A model generated the notes under the pieces. It did not search any database and was not told where the DNA came from. It saw nothing but the letters and a program-made list of their open reading frames with translations. Positions 1 to 8,697 of a stretch of 64,000 bases of DNA are shown piece by piece; the stretch's first letter is position 1, and every line of letters starts with the position of its first letter. This DNA is from Bacteroidales bacterium. GTDB lineage: Bacteria; Bacteroidota; Bacteroidia; Bacteroidales; UBA932. The stretch covers positions 1 to 64,000 of the forward strand of contig JAFUWZ010000018.1 in the NCBI GenBank assembly GCA_017471045.1, written 5' to 3'. Position numbers and translations under genes: made by a program.

Positions 1-26
1 CGAATAAGAAGAAAAGTGAAACCTAA

Positions 27-164
27 ATGATATCACTTGAAGAATGCGACAGGATACTGAAATCACACAATTATAACACGACAAGCGAGGAACTCAAGGA
101 AATCAGGACGTTCCTCTACCAAATGGCTGAATTACAAATAGGAAACGAACGAAACAATGAATAA
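27..164 (+). CDS. Small hypothetical protein upstream of serine recombinase (45 aa)
   Basis: A 45-residue reading frame starting at ATG 27 and ending TAA 162-164. It is polar and rich in Glu, Lys and Asn, with no signal peptide, membrane segment or recognisable motif. Its end overlaps the ATG at 157 of the recombinase by eight bases, the arrangement expected for two translationally coupled genes, which is the main reason to believe it. It belongs to the same integrated element as the recombinase. Function is unknown; an accessory protein of the element is a guess from position only. Confidence 0.45.
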   Translation: MISLEECDRILKSHNYNTTSEELKEIRTFLYQMAELQIGNERNNE

Positions 165-1685
165 CAGGAGCATCAACGTAATACTCTAACACCAGAGTCA
201 GCACCGACGAGCAAACTGATGGCTGCTCCATCGAAATGCAGGAGCGCTACTTGAACGCATACTGCAACAACCGGGGATACAATATCATCTCCACCTATTA
301 CGAGGACTACTCCGCCAAGCATTATGATATGCAGAGGCCGGAAATCAGGAAGATTTACAACTACTGCAAGAAGCATCGCAACGATGTGGATAAGATTTTG
401 TTCCTACGCTGGGACCGTTATGCCCGAAACGTGGAATTCGCTTTCGCCTACAAGCGGATGCTCTATGATGAACTGGGTATCGAAATCAACGCAATTGAAT
501 CGCCCATCGACTTCAAAGGAACGGAGTGGCCGCTTTTACTGTCTATGTACTGCGGCACCGCCCACACGGAAGATGTGAAGATATCCAGACGAACGAAAGA
601 TGGTATCCGGGGACATCTGTTGAAAGGCGATTGCACACACATGGCACCCCGTGGGTACAAAAATGTGAGCCGAGGCAAACACGACTGCTGGGTGGAAATC
701 GACGAAAAATGGGCAGGAAAGGTCAAGGAAATCTTCCATGAAGTAGCACTGGGCATCGAGAAGCCGAACTGCATCAGGAAACGGTTATGCCCGAAAGTAC
801 GTCCCAGCTCCTTTATGAAAATGCTCCGGAATAAATTCTACATCGGGCTGGTCCACGTTCCTGCGACGAAAGACGAACCCGCTCAAGATGTCAAGGGAAA
901 GCACGAAGCACTCATCGACGAGCAAACCTTCTATGCCGTGCAAGAGGTCATCGACGGAAAGAAAAAGAAGACCCCAAAGCTCAGCAAACCGGCGAATCCC
1001 AACCTATATCTCCGGAAATTCTTGGTCTGCCCCGTATGCGGTCACATCCTCACGGGAGCGACAAGCCACGGTAACGGTGGGGATTACACATACTACTTCT
1101 GCAGCCATGACCACAAGCATATAAATATCCGGGCAGAGCAGGTCAATGAAGGATTCACGGACTTCGTAGGAACCTTGAAGCCACATCTGGCGATTTTGGC
1201 ATTATACAACGAAGTCCTGCTGGATATCAGGGGCGAAAGGGTCAAGGCGAACCACAAGGAAGCGGAGAAACTGGAAGAGGACCTGAAGAAACTGAAAGAG
1301 CGGATAAACCGGGTCAATGACCTGTACTTCGACGGCGAAATCTCAAAGACGGAGAAAGAGAACAACCTCAACCGCTATGGAAAGGAAGCGGAACAACTGG
1401 AAGAAAGAATACAGACCCTCCGGTTGAGCGAAGACTTACAGGTCAAAGAGAAACTCACCTACTCCATCAACCTCATCGACAATCTGGGGCAATTCTTCCG
1501 CTGGGCGAAGCCGGAAGTCAAAATCAAACTCCTTGGTTCGATGTTCCCGGAAAAAATCGAATTCGACAGAAAAAATTATCGAACCACGTCCTACAACAAG
1601 ATGCTCGACATCATCTTCAAGGAAACCAATCAATTACGGGGAAATGCAAAAGTGGAATCTCCAAAAACAGCTGGAAATTCCACTT

Positions 1686-1760
1686 TGGTACCCCCGAGGC
1701 GAATCGAACGCCTATCGTCGGAACCGGAATCCGAAATTCTATCCATTAAACTACAGGGGC
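1686..1760 (-). tRNA. tRNA-Arg (anticodon CCG)
   Basis: Read on the minus strand, 75 nt fold as a cloverleaf: acceptor GCCCCTG against CGGGGGT (two G-U pairs), D stem GTTT/GAAT, a perfect anticodon stem TCGGA/TCCGA around loop TTCCGGT (anticodon CCG, decoding CGG Arg), T stem AGGCG/CGCCT around TTCGATT, discriminator A and an encoded CCA at 1686-1688. Its 3' end faces the serine recombinase and serves as the probable integration site of that element. The reading frame of the recombinase crosses the whole gene. Confidence 0.95.
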
Positions 1761-1791
1761 CGGTAGCACCCGGCGGACCGGATTGCGACTG

Positions 1792-1799
1792 CAAAAATA
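1792..1799 (-). promoter_or_regulatory. Predicted -7 element for tRNA-Arg
   Basis: On the minus strand the bases read TATTTTTG, matching the Bacteroidota -7 consensus TAnnTTTG, about 32 nt upstream of the mature tRNA 5' end. No clear -33 TTTG is seen at the usual distance. Confidence 0.5.
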
Positions 1800-1835
1800 A
1801 CAAAATTTATTTTTTCTTATGTCAGAAATTATAAA

Positions 1836-1843
1836 TAAATTTG
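1836..1843 (+). promoter_or_regulatory. Predicted -7 element for fabD
   Basis: TAAATTTG matches the Bacteroidota -7 consensus and ends 18 nt before the fabD ATG. The -33 position lacks a clear TTTG, so strength is uncertain. Confidence 0.5.
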
Positions 1844-1861
1844 TTTGATTGACGAAAAAAT

Positions 1862-2719
1862 ATGGCAAAAGCATTTCTCTTCCCCGGACAGGGGTCCCAG
1901 TTTCCCGGCATGGCAAAGGACCTGTATGACAGTTGTCCAGAGGCCAAGGCCTTGATGGACAGGGCGGACGAGGTGCTGGGGTTCCCGCTGACGGAGGTGA
2001 TGTTCCACGGTTCGGACGAGGATCTGAGGGCAACCCGGGTCACGCAACCCGCCGTCTTCGTACATTCCCTCGCGGCGTTTGCCGCCCGGCCGGAACGGCA
2101 GATGGATATGGCCGCGGGGCATTCCCTGGGTGAGTTCAGCGCCCTGACGGCCGCCGGCGTCCTCGACTTCGACGATGCCCTGCGGCTGGTGGCCCTGCGT
2201 GCCACCGAGATGCAGAAGTGCTGCGAACAGGTTCCCGGTACGATGGCCGCGATCATCGGCCTGGACGAAGAAAGCGTCGAGCGGATCTGCGCCGGCACCG
2301 ACGGGACCGTCGTCCCCGCCAATTACAACAGCGACATCCAGGTCGTCATCTCGGGCGAGTCCGAGGCCGTCCTTGCCGCCTGCGAAAAGGCGAAGGAAGC
2401 CGGCGCCCGGCGTGCCCTTCCCCTGCCGGTCGGCGGAGCCTTCCACTCCCCCCTGATGGAGCCGGCCCGGGCCGTCCTGGCCGAAGCCATCGCCGCCACC
2501 CGCTTTCACAAGTCGCCTTGTCCGGTTTACCAGAACGTGACGGCACTGCCCGAAACGGACCCGGACCGCATCCAGGCCAATCTGCTCGCCCAGCTGACCG
2601 CCCCGGTCCGTTGGACCTGCACCATCCGCCGGATGAGCGCCGACGGCGCCGTCGAATGGACCGAACTCGGTCCCGGCTCCGTGCTGAGCGGCCTGCTGAA
2701 ACGCATCCACCTTGCATAA
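1862..2719 (+). CDS. fabD: Malonyl-CoA:ACP transacylase
   Basis: Transfers malonyl from CoA to acyl carrier protein, supplying the extender unit for fatty acid synthesis in the cytoplasm. The 285-residue protein begins with the family hallmark FPGQGSQFPGM (residues 7-17), carries the nucleophile elbow GHSLGEF with catalytic Ser88, and the histidine motif GGAFHSPLM with His195. Length is normal to slightly short for the family (about 290-310). It stands alone rather than in a fab cluster; rhaB follows after 17 nt in the same direction. A TAAATTTG -7 element lies just upstream. Confidence 0.95.
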   Translation: MAKAFLFPGQGSQFPGMAKDLYDSCPEAKALMDRADEVLGFPLTEVMFHGSDEDLRATRVTQPAVFVHSLAAFAARPERQMDMAAGHSLGEFSALTAAGVLDFDDALRLVALRATEMQKCCEQVPGTMAAIIGLDEESVERICAGTDGTVVPANYNSDIQVVISGESEAVLAACEKAKEAGARRALPLPVGGAFHSPLMEPARAVLAEAIAATRFHKSPCPVYQNVTALPETDPDRIQANLLAQLTAPVRWTCTIRRMSADGAVEWTELGPGSVLSGLLKRIHLA

Positions 2720-2736
2720 TCCCAAACCTTACCGAT

Positions 2737-4182
2737 ATGAACGCTGAAACCCATTACCTTGCAGTCGACCTTGGAGCCACCAGCGGCAGGACCATCCTGG
2801 CCACCTTCAACGGCAGCAAGGTCGAAATGCGTGAACTGACCCGCTTCAAGCATCCGATGGTCCCCGTCGGCGGGCATTTGTTCTGGGACCTCCCGCACCT
2901 GTACAACGAGATTCTGGAAGGGCTCCGGAAGGTCGCTTCCGAAGGCTTGGAGATCCAGTCCGTCGGCATCGATACATGGGGCGTAGATTTCGCCTTTTTC
3001 GGGAGCGACGGCCAGCCGGTCGGCTTCCCCCACAGCTACCGGGACGACTATACCGTCGGGGAAATGGACCGCTACTTCGCCGGGAAGATGCCCGCCAAGG
3101 AGGTCTATGCCAAGACCGGCATCCAGTTCATGGATTTCAATTCCCTCTTCCAGCTCTCCGCCCAGCGGCGGGAAGGCAGCAGCGTCCTGGAAGCGGCCGA
3201 CAAGATCCTCTTCATGCCGGACGCCCTGACTTACATGCTGACCGGCGAAGCGGTCTGCGAATACACCATCGCCTCTACGTCCCAAATCCTGAACCCCGTC
3301 ACGGGGGACCTGGACGAGGATCTGCTCGCCACCGTCGGCCTCAAGCGCACGCAGTTCGGCCGGCTGGTCCAGCCCGGAGAAGTCGTCGGCACGCTGACCC
3401 CGCAAGTGCAGAAAGCGACCGGCCTCGGGCCGGTCAAGGTCGTCGCCGTCGCAGGGCACGACACCGCTTCCGCCGTCGTTTCCGTCCCCGCCCAAGACGC
3501 CCAGTTCGCCTACCTGAGCTGCGGCACCTGGTCCCTGCTCGGCATCGAGTCCCCGAAGCCCATCATCACGGAGCGCTCCTTCCAGGAGAACTTCACCAAC
3601 GAGGGCGGCATCGACGGGACGACCCGGTTCCTCAAGAACATCTGCGGCCTGTGGCTCTTCGAGCGCTGCCGTGAAGACTTCTACAAGGATCCTGTCCGCT
3701 TCCCCGGCGCCCCCCAGGGCATCAAGGAGCTGACCGCGCTCTGCCTGGAGTCCGATTACGAGGGAACCATCTTCCCGGACGACCCGTGCTTCGCGCATCC
3801 CGACTCGATGACCGAGGCCATCGGCGCCTACTGCCGCAGGACCGGCCAGCAAGAGCCTGTGACCGTCGCCGACTACCTGCGCTGCATCTACCGCAGCCTG
3901 GCCCTGCGCTACAAGGAAGTCATCGCCCTGCTCGAGGAGATGGGCGGATTCCCGATCCGCAGCCTCAACGTCATCGGCGGAGGCTCCCAGAACCCGTACC
4001 TGATGCAGTTTGCCGCAGACGCGTGCGGCATCCCCGTCATCTGCGGCCCGACCGAGGGCACGGCCCTCGGCAACACCCTCGTCCAGCTGCGTGCGGACGG
4101 CCAGGTGGGCAGCCTGCCGGAAATGCGCCGGATCAGCGCCGCCTCCGTGGACCTGAAGACATACCTGCCCCGGACGATGTAA
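2737..4182 (+). CDS. rhaB: Rhamnulokinase (FGGY family)
   Basis: Phosphorylates L-rhamnulose to rhamnulose-1-phosphate in rhamnose catabolism. The 481-residue protein begins with the sugar-kinase phosphate-binding motif LAVDLGATSGRT and continues with FWDLPHLYNEI, a GIDTWGVDF segment and the C-terminal ATP-binding GGGSQNPYLMQ, all typical of RhaB rather than xylulo- or glycerol kinase. The start at ATG 2737 is chosen because the family N-terminus begins here. No rhaA, rhaD or rhaM lies in the window, so it is separated from the usual rhamnose operon; rhamnulokinase is nevertheless the best call. Confidence 0.88.
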   Translation: MNAETHYLAVDLGATSGRTILATFNGSKVEMRELTRFKHPMVPVGGHLFWDLPHLYNEILEGLRKVASEGLEIQSVGIDTWGVDFAFFGSDGQPVGFPHSYRDDYTVGEMDRYFAGKMPAKEVYAKTGIQFMDFNSLFQLSAQRREGSSVLEAADKILFMPDALTYMLTGEAVCEYTIASTSQILNPVTGDLDEDLLATVGLKRTQFGRLVQPGEVVGTLTPQVQKATGLGPVKVVAVAGHDTASAVVSVPAQDAQFAYLSCGTWSLLGIESPKPIITERSFQENFTNEGGIDGTTRFLKNICGLWLFERCREDFYKDPVRFPGAPQGIKELTALCLESDYEGTIFPDDPCFAHPDSMTEAIGAYCRRTGQQEPVTVADYLRCIYRSLALRYKEVIALLEEMGGFPIRSLNVIGGGSQNPYLMQFAADACGIPVICGPTEGTALGNTLVQLRADGQVGSLPEMRRISAASVDLKTYLPRTM

Positions 4183-4218
4183 AGACACTTTCCGTATAAA
4201 TAACTAAACAACAACGAT

Positions 4219-7200
4219 ATGGCAAAAGAAAAGAAATTCATCACCTGTGATGGAAACCAGGCTGCGTCCAACATCGCATACCTGTTCAGTGAGCACGCCG
4301 CCATCTACCCGATCACCCCTTCCTCCACGATGGCTGAAAACGTGGACGAGTGGGCTGCGCACGGCAAGAAGAACCTTTGGGGCGAGACCGTGAAGGTTAC
4401 CGAAATGCAGAGCGAGGCGGGTGCGGCCGGAGCGGTACACGGATCGCTTCAGGCCGGCGCACTCACGACGACCTACACCGCTTCCCAAGGCCTCCTCCTG
4501 ATGATCCCCAACATGTACAAGATCGCCGGAGAGATGCTGCCCGCCGTGTTCCACGTATCCGCCCGTGCGCTCGCGTCGCACGCGCTTTCCATCTTCGGTG
4601 ACCACCAGGATGTGATGGCCTGCCGCCAGACCGGCTTCGCGATGCTCGCGTCCGGCTCCGTCCAGGAGGCCCAGGACATGGCCGCCGTCGCGCACCTCGC
4701 CGCCATCAAGAGCAGCGTCCCCTTCCTGCACTTCTTCGACGGATTCCGCACCTCCCATGAGATCCAGAAGATCGAAGCCCTCGACGAGGATGAGCTCCGC
4801 GGACTGGTGAGCGAAAAGTCCCTCGCCGCCTTCCGCGCCCGCGCCCTCAACCCCGAGGCTCCCGTCACCCGCGGCACCGCCCAGAACGGCGACGTCTATT
4901 TCCAGGCCGTCGAGTCGCGCAACCAGGTCTATGAGGCCGTCCCGGACATTGTCGCCCGCTACATGGGCGAGATCGGCGAGATCTCCGGCCGGACCTACCG
5001 TCCCTTCGAATATTACGGCGCTCCCGACGCCGAAAACATCATCGTCGCGATGGGTTCCGTCACGGAAACCATCAAGGAGACGATCGACCACCTCGCCCTG
5101 CAGGGCCGCAAGCTCGGCCTCGTGACCGTCCACCTCTACCGCCCCTTCTCGGAGAAATACCTCCTCAAGGTCCTTCCGAAGAGCGTCAGGCGCATCGCGG
5201 TCCTCGACCGCACCAAGGAGCCCGGTTCCCTCGGCGAACCCCTTTACCAGGACATCAAGACCGTCTTCCAGGGCGTCGCCGACGCACCGCTCGTGATCGG
5301 CGGCCGCTACGGCCTATCCTCCAAGGATACCACCCCGGCCCAGATCGTCGCCGTCTATGACAACCTGGCCCTCAAGACCCCCAAGGCCGACTTCACCATC
5401 GGCATCATCGACGACGTGACCTTCAAGAGCCTCCCCCTCAAGGAAGAGATCTCCATCGTGAAACCCGGCACCACCGAGTGCAAGTTCTACGGTCTCGGCA
5501 GCGACGGCACAGTCGGCGCCAACAAGAACACGATCAAGATCATCGGCTCCCACACGGACCTCTACAGCCAGGCCTACTTCGACTACGACTCCAAGAAGTC
5601 CGGCGGCTACACCTGCTCGCACCTGCGCTTCGGCAAGGCCCCGATCAAGGCCCCGTACCTGGTCGGAACGCCTGATTTCGTGGCCTGCCACGTCCCCTCC
5701 TACCTGGAGAAGTATGATGTCCTCAAGGGCATCAAGGAGGGCGGCAGCCTCCTGCTGAACTCCCTCTGGGACGAGGAAGAGACCCTGAGACATATCCCGG
5801 ATCACGTCAAGGCCGTCATCGGCCGCAAGCATATCCGCCTCTACATCATCAACGCCACCAAGATCGCGGCGGAGATCGGCCTCGGCGGCCGTACCAATAC
5901 GATCCTGCAGTCCGCGTTCTTCCGCATCACCGGCATCATCCCCGAAGCCGACGCGGTGAAATACATGAAGGACGCCGCCCTCAAGAGTTATGGCAAGAAG
6001 GGCGAGAACGTCGTCAACATGAACTACGCAGCCATCGACCGCGGCGGCGAATACACCGAGATCCAGGTGCCCGCCGAGTGGGCCGAACTGACCGCCAAGT
6101 TCACCAACCCCAACGAGAGCCGCCTTGCGCCCGCCTTTGTCAAGGAGATCGCCGACGTAGTCAACGCCCAGTGCGGCGACACCCTGCCCGTCAGCGCCTT
6201 CGTCCCCTGGCAGGACGGCACGATGCCCAACGGCACGGCCGCTTACGAGAAACGAGGCGTCGCCGTCAACGTGCCCGTCTGGGATGCCGCCAAGTGTATC
6301 CAGTGCAACACCTGCGCCTTCGTCTGCCCGCACGCCGCGATCCGCCCGTTCCTCCTCACCGAGGAAGAAGCCGCCACGGCTCCGGAGTGCGTCGTGACGT
6401 CCGACGGCAAGGCCAACCTCAAGACCTATAAGTATGCCCTCGCGGTGTCCGTAGCTGACTGTACCGGTTGCGGCAACTGCGTGGACGTCTGTCTCGCAAA
6501 GCCTGAAAAGGCCCTCAAGATGGAGCCGTACCAGGAGCGGGTGGCCGACCAGGCCGCTTTCGACTACCTCAACGCCAAGATCGGCTACAAGCAGCCGTTC
6601 GACCCGAAGTCCAACATGAAGGCCGCCCAGTTCGCCCAGCCGCTGTTCGAGTTCTCCGGCGCCTGCGCCGGCTGCGGCGAGACCCCGTACATCAAGAACA
6701 TCACCCAGCTCTTCGGCGACCGCATGATGATCGCGAATGCGACCGGATGTTCGTCCATCTACGGTGCCTCCTTCCCGGCCTCCCCGTACTGCACCAACGC
6801 CCAGGGGCGCGGTCCGGCCTGGCAGAATTCCCTCTTCGAGGACTTCTGCGAGTTCGGCCTCGGCATGCGTCTCGGCTCCGAGCGCCTGCGCGACACGGTG
6901 GCCGCCTGCATGCAGGCCCTCATCGACGAGGGACGCAGCGAGCAGGTAAGCGCCCTGGCCCGCGAATGGCTCGACAACCGCGGCAGCTATGAGGTGACCC
7001 GTAAGGTCTCCGACGAACTCGTCCCGCTGCTCGACGCCAAGAAGGACAAGAAACTCATCGAGATCAAGAGCTACATCGCAGCCCGCAGCCAGTGGATCTT
7101 CGGCGGCGACGGCGCCAGCTATGACATCGGTTTCGGCGGCCTGGACCACGTCCTCGCATCCGGTGAGAACGTCAACATCCTCGTCCTCGATACCGAGGTC

Positions 7201-7737
7201 TATTCCAACACCGGCGGCCAGTCCTCCAAATCGACTCCCGTCGGCGCCATTGCGAAGTTCGCGGCGTCCGGCAAAAAGATCCGCAAGAAGGATCTCGGCA
7301 TGATGGCCATCAGCTACGGCTACGTCTATGTCGCGCAGGTCGCGATGGGCGCCAGCCCCGTGCAGTACATGAACGCCATCAAGGAAGCCGAGGCCTACGA
7401 CGGGCCTTCTCTGATCATCGCCTACGCCCCTTGTATCAACCACGGCCTGAAGGCCGGCATGGGCTTGAGCCAGAAGGAAGAAAAGCTGGCCGTCGAGTGC
7501 GGCTACTGGCACTTGTACCGCTACAATCCGATGCTCGAGGAGCAGGGCAAGAACCCCTTCACCCTCGACAGCAAGGAGCCCGACTGGGCCAAGTTCCAGG
7601 ACTTCCTGAAAGGTGAAGTGCGTTTCGCTTCCCTGTACAAGCTCTTCCCGGAGTCAGCCGGCGAGCTGCTCCAGAAGACCGAGGAGTTTGCCAAGGTGCG
7701 CCTGAACACCTACAAGCGCCTGGCCGGCAAAGAGTAG
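4219..7737 (+). CDS. nifJ: Pyruvate:ferredoxin (flavodoxin) oxidoreductase
   Basis: Single-chain PFOR, converting pyruvate and CoA to acetyl-CoA, CO2 and reduced ferredoxin in anaerobic metabolism. At 1172 residues it has the full length of the homodimeric type. The N-terminal pyrimidine-binding region contains YPITPSSTMAE; two [4Fe-4S] cluster motifs lie near residues 693 (CIQCNTC...CP) and 748 (CTGCGNC...C); a further cluster-ligand segment CAGCGETP is near 816; the thiamine diphosphate site GDGASYDIGFGG is near 963. A ferredoxin gene (10148-10318) lies nearby and could be its electron acceptor, which is an inference from proximity. Confidence 0.97.
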   Translation: MAKEKKFITCDGNQAASNIAYLFSEHAAIYPITPSSTMAENVDEWAAHGKKNLWGETVKVTEMQSEAGAAGAVHGSLQAGALTTTYTASQGLLLMIPNMYKIAGEMLPAVFHVSARALASHALSIFGDHQDVMACRQTGFAMLASGSVQEAQDMAAVAHLAAIKSSVPFLHFFDGFRTSHEIQKIEALDEDELRGLVSEKSLAAFRARALNPEAPVTRGTAQNGDVYFQAVESRNQVYEAVPDIVARYMGEIGEISGRTYRPFEYYGAPDAENIIVAMGSVTETIKETIDHLALQGRKLGLVTVHLYRPFSEKYLLKVLPKSVRRIAVLDRTKEPGSLGEPLYQDIKTVFQGVADAPLVIGGRYGLSSKDTTPAQIVAVYDNLALKTPKADFTIGIIDDVTFKSLPLKEEISIVKPGTTECKFYGLGSDGTVGANKNTIKIIGSHTDLYSQAYFDYDSKKSGGYTCSHLRFGKAPIKAPYLVGTPDFVACHVPSYLEKYDVLKGIKEGGSLLLNSLWDEEETLRHIPDHVKAVIGRKHIRLYIINATKIAAEIGLGGRTNTILQSAFFRITGIIPEADAVKYMKDAALKSYGKKGENVVNMNYAAIDRGGEYTEIQVPAEWAELTAKFTNPNESRLAPAFVKEIADVVNAQCGDTLPVSAFVPWQDGTMPNGTAAYEKRGVAVNVPVWDAAKCIQCNTCAFVCPHAAIRPFLLTEEEAATAPECVVTSDGKANLKTYKYALAVSVADCTGCGNCVDVCLAKPEKALKMEPYQERVADQAAFDYLNAKIGYKQPFDPKSNMKAAQFAQPLFEFSGACAGCGETPYIKNITQLFGDRMMIANATGCSSIYGASFPASPYCTNAQGRGPAWQNSLFEDFCEFGLGMRLGSERLRDTVAACMQALIDEGRSEQVSALAREWLDNRGSYEVTRKVSDELVPLLDAKKDKKLIEIKSYIAARSQWIFGGDGASYDIGFGGLDHVLASGENVNILVLDTEVYSNTGGQSSKSTPVGAIAKFAASGKKIRKKDLGMMAISYGYVYVAQVAMGASPVQYMNAIKEAEAYDGPSLIIAYAPCINHGLKAGMGLSQKEEKLAVECGYWHLYRYNPMLEEQGKNPFTLDSKEPDWAKFQDFLKGEVRFASLYKLFPESAGELLQKTEEFAKVRLNTYKRLAGKE

Positions 7738-7742
7738 CTTCC

Positions 7743-8693
7743 ATGAAACCTGGATTCCAAAAGGCAGCGCTGCTGACGGCGGCGCTGCTTTTGCTTACCG
7801 CCGCGCGGGCCCAGCAGGCCCCCGACTGCATCGTGCGCCTCTATCCGGAGGGGCAAGGTACGGACCGGGGCATCGTGGAGGACGGCCGGGCCGTCACCCG
7901 GGGTCCCGGCTGCGCCAACGCCCTGAAGGTGCCCGAGAAATGGGAGGGAGCGATCCTGCGGCGCGTCTCCGATCCCTGGCTGCGCATCTGGCTGCCCGAG
8001 CACAACCCCAGTGGTCAGATGGTCGTCATCTGCCCCGGCGGTGCCTACGCGATGCTGTCCACCCGGACGGAGGGCGAACTGGCTGCCCGCTGGCTCTGCG
8101 AACACGGCGTCGCGGCCTGCGTCCTGTGGTACCGCATGCCCAACCAGCACCCGGAGGTCCCGCTCACAGATGTGCAGAACGCCTTCCGTTTCTGCCGGCA
8201 CCATGCCGCCGAGTGGGGCGTAGAGCAGATCGGCGTGATGGGATTCTCCGCCGGGGGACATCTGGCGGCCAGTGCTTCCACCCTGTATGCGGAAGCCGGG
8301 ACACGGCCGGATTTCTCCATCCTCTATTATCCTGTCATCACGATGGAAGCGGGCGTGACACACGAAGGCTCCGCCCACAACCTGGCCGGGGAGGATCCGG
8401 TCGCGCGGGAGCGTTATTCGCTGGAGAAGCAGGTCCGGGACGACACTCCGCCCACGATCCTGCTGCTCTGCGCCGACGACGGTGCCGTCCCTCCTGAGAA
8501 CAGCCTGCGCTACTACCGGGCCCTGCGGGGCCACGGCGTACCGGCGCAGATCCACATCTTCCCCTCCGGCGGACACGGCTGGGGCTTCGGGAGCCGTGCC
8601 TACACCGGACAACCGGACCCGATCGGCGACGAAGCCCGCGCGACGGCCGACACGGCCCTGGAAACCTTCCTGCAAGAACTCAAAAAACGCTGA
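7743..8693 (+). CDS. Secreted alpha/beta-hydrolase (esterase), copy 1
   Basis: A 316-residue alpha/beta-hydrolase of the carbohydrate-esterase/lipase-like type (BD-FAE-like). An N-terminal Sec signal peptide ends near ARAQQ. The oxyanion segment ICPGGAY, the nucleophile elbow GFSAGGH (Ser169), an Asp in CADDGAVPP and the terminal His in GGHGWG form the expected catalytic set. It begins five nt after nifJ ends and is followed after four nt by a paralogue, so the two esterases form one operon. Plausible substrates are acyl decorations on plant polysaccharides; the exact specificity cannot be read from sequence. Confidence 0.85.
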   Translation: MKPGFQKAALLTAALLLLTAARAQQAPDCIVRLYPEGQGTDRGIVEDGRAVTRGPGCANALKVPEKWEGAILRRVSDPWLRIWLPEHNPSGQMVVICPGGAYAMLSTRTEGELAARWLCEHGVAACVLWYRMPNQHPEVPLTDVQNAFRFCRHHAAEWGVEQIGVMGFSAGGHLAASASTLYAEAGTRPDFSILYYPVITMEAGVTHEGSAHNLAGEDPVARERYSLEKQVRDDTPPTILLLCADDGAVPPENSLRYYRALRGHGVPAQIHIFPSGGHGWGFGSRAYTGQPDPIGDEARATADTALETFLQELKKR

Positions 8694-8697
8694 CTAT

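Larger units (their letters stand above)
157..1834 (+). pseudogene. Large serine recombinase / integrase, 5' frameshift
   Basis: Site-specific DNA recombinase of the large serine family. Starting at ATG 157 the protein opens with MNNRSINVIL and then hits TAA at 187-189; removing one A at 188-189 gives YTRVSTDEQ in frame with the long downstream frame (open from 182, first ATG 236). The Ser of RVST, codon 200-202, is the expected catalytic nucleophile, so the frameshift cuts the active site off from the normal start. Downstream are the recombinase domain, a zinc ribbon (CPVCG near base 1028, paired with Cys/His near 1100) and a coiled coil (about 1255-1430), as usual for these ~530-560 aa enzymes. 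The frame then continues through the tRNA-Arg gene to 1834, so the last ~50 residues are probably encoded by target-site DNA. A sequencing error, rather than a true mutation, is possible. Confidence 0.8.

Noticed and set aside
236-1834. Using ATG 236 as the true recombinase start
   Set aside because: It would omit YTRVSTDEQ with the catalytic serine, which is present just upstream in the same frame from 182; the family start is the ATG at 157 with a one-base shift between.
5314-7512. Long minus-strand frame opposite nifJ
   Set aside because: No motif, low-complexity Val/Gly/Asp composition typical of the antisense of a G+C-rich gene, and fully inside nifJ.
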